From: Proteus hauseri ATCC 700826
GTDB taxonomy: Bacteria > Pseudomonadota > Gammaproteobacteria > Enterobacterales > Enterobacteriaceae
Reading direction: 5' to 3'
Assembly (NCBI RefSeq): GCF_001654965.1
Contig: NZ_LXEV01000022.1
Location: forward strand, 62,001 to 126,000
Length of the DNA: 64,000 nucleotides
In this document: piece after piece, positions 62,413 to 64,000 of the stretch
How positions within the stretch are numbered: the first letter of the stretch is position 1
Layout of the letters: every line of letters begins with the position of its first letter
The notes under the pieces: generated by a model
Told to the model about the DNA's origin: nothing
What the model saw: only the letters and a program-made list of their open reading frames with translations
Databases searched by the model: none
Program-made: the position numbers and the translations under genes

Positions 62413-63600
62413 ATGCTCTCGAAAAAAACACTCTCCACAACTGCATTGCTGTTTTCATCACTTCTTCTCACTATAGGAAGAGGTGCAACATTGCCGTTTA
62501 TGGCAATTTACTTATCGCGGCAATACCAAATGGCAGTTGATGATATTGGTATTGCTATGTCAATAGCATTGACAACAGGGATCTTTTTTAGTCTTGGTTT
62601 CGGTATGTTAGCGGATAAGTTTGAAAAAAAACTTTATATGCTAATTGCTATCGCTATTTTTATTATCGGATTTGCGGCTATTCCGATGGTTAATAGCACC
62701 GTTTTGGTAGTTATATTCTTTTCTGTAATTAACTGCTCTTATTTGGTTTTTTCAACCGTGTTAAAAGCTTATTTTGCTGAAACACTTTCGATCTCGGCTA
62801 AACCAAAAATATTTTCATTAAATTATACCTTTATTAATATGGGATGGACGGTAGGACCACCTATCGGTACCTTGTTATTAATGTATGGTACTCAACTTCC
62901 TTTTTGGTTAGCGGCAATTTCAGCCACTGTTCCTCTTTTTGTGATTCAACTTTTTGTTCAGCGCTCTAAAGCCATCAATAGTGGGGAAGAAAATAGTGTT
63001 AAGTGGGATCCAAAAATAATGTTAAAAGATAGAGCATTAAGTTGGTTTGTGCTCTCTACTTTTTTTGGCACATTAACTTTTGGATCTTTTGCATCTTGTA
63101 TTTCACAATATATCTTAGTGGTTTACGATGCCAAATTAGCAGAAACCGTTATTGCTGTCGTGTTACCCGTTAATGCGGCCATTGTGGTTTCTCTACAATA
63201 TATTGTTGGTAAACACGTTACCGCAGATAGGCTACGTAAATTAATGACATTAGGTACCCTCTTTTTTATGTTAGGACTGGGTGGCTTTATGTTGGCGGGT
63301 GATAATTTGTTTTTTTGGGCGCTCGCTATTGCAGTGTTCACTTTTGGCGAATTAATTTATGCACCTGGCGAATATATGATGATTGATAACATTGCGCCTT
63401 TAGGAATGAAAGCAAGTTATTTTTCTGCTCAATCATTAGGTTGGTTAGGTGCTGCACTTAATCCATTAGCGAGTGGATATATTTTAACCTCACTACCGCC
63501 GACATCTTTATTTGCTATTTTAATGGGGGTTGCTGCATTAGCTTGGTTTTGTATGATACAAGGAATGAATGCAAGCAAAAGAACGGCAATTGTTTTGTAA
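62413..63600 (+). CDS. ydeE: YdeE-like MFS exporter
   Basis: This 395-residue transporter has the same length as E. coli YdeE. 'SSLLLTIGRGATLPFMAIYL', 'SLGFGMLADKFEKKLYMLIA', 'INMGWTVGPPIGTLL', 'VVLPVNAAIVVSLQYIVG' and 'APLGMKASYFSAQSLGWLGA' are nearly identical in pattern to YdeE, which exports dipeptides and arabinose-like compounds. About 12 helices. Divergent from accA across 301 bases of AT-rich DNA. An 11-bp terminator follows. Confidence 0.9.
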   Translation: MLSKKTLSTTALLFSSLLLTIGRGATLPFMAIYLSRQYQMAVDDIGIAMSIALTTGIFFSLGFGMLADKFEKKLYMLIAIAIFIIGFAAIPMVNSTVLVVIFFSVINCSYLVFSTVLKAYFAETLSISAKPKIFSLNYTFINMGWTVGPPIGTLLLMYGTQLPFWLAAISATVPLFVIQLFVQRSKAINSGEENSVKWDPKIMLKDRALSWFVLSTFFGTLTFGSFASCISQYILVVYDAKLAETVIAVVLPVNAAIVVSLQYIVGKHVTADRLRKLMTLGTLFFMLGLGGFMLAGDNLFFWALAIAVFTFGELIYAPGEYMMIDNIAPLGMKASYFSAQSLGWLGAALNPLASGYILTSLPPTSLFAILMGVAALAWFCMIQGMNASKRTAIVL

Positions 63601-63619
63601 GGCAAAATAGAGGTAACAT

Positions 63620-63646
63620 AAAAGACACCCTTATTGGGTGTCTTTT
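63620..63646. terminator. Bidirectional terminator ydeE / nifJ
   Basis: AAAAGACACCC (63620-63630) pairs perfectly with GGGTGTCTTTT (63636-63646) around TTATT. Confidence 0.9.
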
Positions 63647-63672
63647 GTTATTAGGATAAATAGGATTTGTAC

Positions 63673-64000
63673 TTATTCTACCTGTGCTGTTTTTTCAGCC
63701 AGTAAATTTAATAAAGCATATTTCTTTTCAATATTTTTTTGAGTTTGAGAAATAAGTGTCGTTGCTTTATCAGGATAGATTTTAAATAAACGGCTAAAAC
63801 GTTGCTCTTGATTTAGTACCGCAGAAATAGTTTGATTGGGTGTCCGAGAATCTAATATTAGCGGTGTTTTCCCTTCTTGTTCTCGACGTGGGTCAAAGCG
63901 ATATAATGGCCAGAAACCAGAAGCAGTAAGCTGTTTCATTTGCTCATAACTAAATGCCAAATCATAACCATGTTCTTCGCAAGGGCTATAAGCAATAATC
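63673..64000 (-). CDS. nifJ: Pyruvate:flavodoxin/ferredoxin oxidoreductase, C-terminal part
   Basis: The reverse strand is open from the stop at 63673 to the window edge, giving 108 residues of the C-terminus. It begins 'IIAYSPCEEHGYDLAFSYEQ' and goes on with 'ASGFWPLYRFDPRREQEGKT' and 'LILDSRTPNQTISAVLNQEQ', the ending of the large single-chain NifJ/YdbK enzyme (about 1170 residues). That enzyme oxidatively decarboxylates pyruvate to acetyl-CoA with TPP and [4Fe-4S] clusters. Most of the protein lies beyond the window. Confidence 0.88.
   Translation of the reverse strand, partial: IIAYSPCEEHGYDLAFSYEQMKQLTASGFWPLYRFDPRREQEGKTPLILDSRTPNQTISAVLNQEQRFSRLFKIYPDKATTLISQTQKNIEKKYALLNLLAEKTAQVE

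Overview
The window is AT-rich enterobacterial chromosome, most likely from Proteus or a close relative in the Morganellaceae. This rests on recalled similarity of xylR, xylA, xylB, yegD, mdtL-yidZ, ybiT, ydeE and mnmH to their E. coli counterparts, combined with low-GC codon use. No tRNA, rRNA, CRISPR array, insertion sequence or prophage was seen. The content is mostly transport, nutrient scavenging, and regulator/efflux pairs.

Layout. 1-6.7 kb: a partial YdcZ-type exporter divergent from a LysR regulator; an adenosine deaminase divergent from a YeiL-like regulator; then a LysR gene divergent from an operon of a B3-like metallo-beta-lactamase, a MipA/OmpV porin and a small lipoprotein. 7-11.6 kb: an amidohydrolase with a Cys/His-rich tail and an MFS exporter, then VF530 and VOC proteins. 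11.7-13.9 kb: arsRBC. 14-20.9 kb: xylR divergent from an apparent operon patB-like/nhaC-like/xylA/xylB with a perfect CRP site. 21-26 kb: yjbD, a threonine-aldolase-like enzyme, yegD, a DUF6122 protein and a penicillin-V-acylase-family hydrolase. 26-30.8 kb: the ytcA-mdtNOP efflux operon. 31-35.5 kb: mnmH, a DUF4184 protein, a frameshifted mdtL preceded by a terminator-like hairpin, and yidZ. 35.6-42.5 kb: a DUF4139 protein, a periplasmic amidohydrolase, an orphan TerA-like protein, yaiI, and a PecS/PecM pair with large palindromic operators.

42.7-48.5 kb is a heme operon: receptor, binding protein, HutW radical-SAM heme-opening enzyme, HutX carrier and a ChuY-like reductase. It is preceded by a consensus FNR box and a Fur-like box, which fits iron release from heme without oxygen. 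48.7-50.3 kb is ybiT. 50.9-55.4 kb is a siderophore operon: TonB receptor, a Tat-type binding protein and a SUMF1-fold protein of unknown role. Its promoter carries a near copy of the operator of a TetR/MFS pair located 8 kb downstream.

55.5-64 kb holds two TetR/MFS pairs separated by a deletion scar (tails of a LysR gene and an MFS gene fused back to back), a LysR gene, a stand-alone accA that looks like a second copy, ydeE, and the C-terminal end of nifJ.

Points most worth a second look: the Arg/Gln/Lys metal-site substitutions in the beta-lactamase-like protein, the shared TetR operator, the SUMF1-siderophore operon, the FNR+Fur heme operon, the nhaC/patB genes inside the xylose operon, and the isolated accA. 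All identifications rest on recalled family features and no database search was run.
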